From the NCBI GenBank assembly GCA_900548855.1, contig URMF01000035.1:1-40126 (forward strand): 40,126 nt of DNA, read 5' to 3'. Made by a program: the position numbers and the translations under genes. Positions 39,462 through 40,126 of the stretch are shown here, piece after piece; within the stretch, counting starts at the first letter, position 1, and the number at the start of each line of letters is the position of its first letter. The notes under the pieces are model-generated. The model was not told where the DNA came from. It did not search any database and was given only the letters and a program-made list of their open reading frames with translations. The DNA is from an uncultured Eubacteriales bacterium (GTDB taxonomy: Bacteria; Bacillota; Clostridia; Lachnospirales; Lachnospiraceae).

Positions 39462-40126
39462 ATGGAGTATTCTGCTGTTAACACAATTTGGGTGCTTTTA
39501 GGTGCCGCACTGGTATTCTTTATGCAGGCTGGTTTTGCAATGGTTGAGACCGGTTTTACAAGGGCAAAGAATGCAGGTAATATTATTATGAAAAACCTGA
39601 TGGACTTTTCCATCGGTACACCGGTATTCTGGTTGGTTGGTTTTGGACTGATGTTTGGTTCAAACAACGGTTTTATCGGAACCGTCAAGGGTATTGCTTC
39701 CGAAGGGAATTACGGAAATGCAATGTGTCCCGACGGTGTTCCGTTCTGGGCATTCCTAATTTTCCAGACCGTGTTCTGTGCAACCGCTGCAACCATCGTA
39801 TCCGGTGCCATGGCTGAGAGAACAAAATTCATTTCCTACTGTATTTACAGTTTGATTATCAGCTTGGTAGTCTATCCGATTTCCGGGCACTGGATTTGGA
39901 ATTCCGAGGGTTGGCTATATCAGATGGGCTTCCATGATTTTGCAGGTTCTACTGCCGTACATATGGTAGGCGGTGTTGCCGCATTTATCGGAGCGTTAAT
40001 CCTTGGTCCCCGTATTGGTAAATACCACAGGGACGGCCGTGCAAGGGCAATCCCAGGCCACAGTTTAACACTGGGCGCTTTAGGTGTATTTATTCTCTGG
40101 TTCTGCTGGTTCGGCTTCAACGGTGC
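39462..40126 (+). CDS. amt: Ammonium transporter Amt (3' end beyond window)
   Basis: Trimeric channel for ammonium uptake. 221 codons are seen from ATG 39462, about half of a usual Amt. Family marks are AALVFFMQAGFAMVETGFTRAKN (no cleaved signal evident), FCATAATIVSGAMAERTKF, the conserved Asp in HDFAGSTAVHMVGGVAAF (near residue 158, with the pore His following) and ILWFCWFGFNG at the edge. AGGAGG lies upstream of ATG. It is the only plus-strand gene. The attenuated leader suggests control by nitrogen status. A glnK or glnB gene often follows amt and would lie beyond the window. Confidence 0.95.
   Translation, partial: MEYSAVNTIWVLLGAALVFFMQAGFAMVETGFTRAKNAGNIIMKNLMDFSIGTPVFWLVGFGLMFGSNNGFIGTVKGIASEGNYGNAMCPDGVPFWAFLIFQTVFCATAATIVSGAMAERTKFISYCIYSLIISLVVYPISGHWIWNSEGWLYQMGFHDFAGSTAVHMVGGVAAFIGALILGPRIGKYHRDGRARAIPGHSLTLGALGVFILWFCWFGFNG

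Noticed and set aside
39446..40120. Minus-strand open frames over amt
   Set aside because: They run opposite a clear ammonium transporter and show no family features.
1..40126. Prophage or defence island
   Set aside because: No integrase, phage structural, restriction or toxin-antitoxin gene was recognised; nearly all genes are conserved housekeeping genes.

Overview
The window looks like a chromosomal segment of a spore-forming member of the Clostridia, most likely a Lachnospiraceae (Clostridium cluster XIVa) species. The evidence is moderately AT-rich DNA, strong AGGAGG-type ribosome sites, a complete spoIVA, the short HisG plus HisZ arrangement, relQ-, recU- and scpAB-type Firmicutes genes, and general protein similarity. 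The genus cannot be fixed from sequence alone. Every gene from base 1 to about 39.04 kb is on the minus strand; only the ammonium transporter at the right edge is on the plus strand. I see no rRNA, tRNA, CRISPR array, prophage or transposase gene.

Read in the direction of transcription (right to left), the layout is as follows. An AraC-type regulator (38.3-39.0 kb) is boxed in by inverted-repeat elements. Then comes a packed run: a FliK-like protein, a FlhB C-terminal-like protein, yraN, pgeF, der, plsY, gpsA and spoIVA (29.8-38.0 kb). Next are scpA-scpB, a D-Ala-D-Ala carboxypeptidase, the DAHP synthase gene and an unknown membrane protein (24.6-29.6 kb). A nucleoside-catabolism and cell-envelope block follows: deoB, pyrimidine-nucleoside phosphorylase, a second D-Ala-D-Ala carboxypeptidase, a metallophosphoesterase, an L,D-transpeptidase, purine-nucleoside phosphorylase, an amidohydrolase and an M23 peptidase (14.8-24.5 kb). 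A tight six-gene run, relQ, rsmF-like, SDR, rluA-like, recU and a LacI-type repressor (9.0-14.6 kb), leads into a sucrose uptake pair, PTS IIBC and GH32 hydrolase (6.0-8.8 kb). The left end holds trpS, then hisZ-hisG-hisD, and a NYN-LOTUS protein cut by the window edge.

The most unusual content is non-coding. (1) A family of miniature inverted-repeat elements has 17-bp ends TAGGTAATTGCGAAACT that begin and end in TA. There are two complete copies (210 and 272 bp) and one truncated copy. One splits hisG from hisD; another supplies the araC stop codon and abuts the fliK-like gene. (2) A separate 181-bp element with TA-ended inverted repeats supplies the spoIVA stop codon. (3) The sucrose operon has two LacI-type operators that are exact reverse complements, 77 bp apart, around a third dyad just downstream of a strong promoter. 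(4) The amt leader carries two terminator-like hairpins, and a small hexaloop hairpin competes with the second in an ANTAR-like layout. (5) The his operon has a consensus promoter followed by a roughly 190-nt structured leader with no T-box. Everything here is from reading the sequence; no database search was possible.
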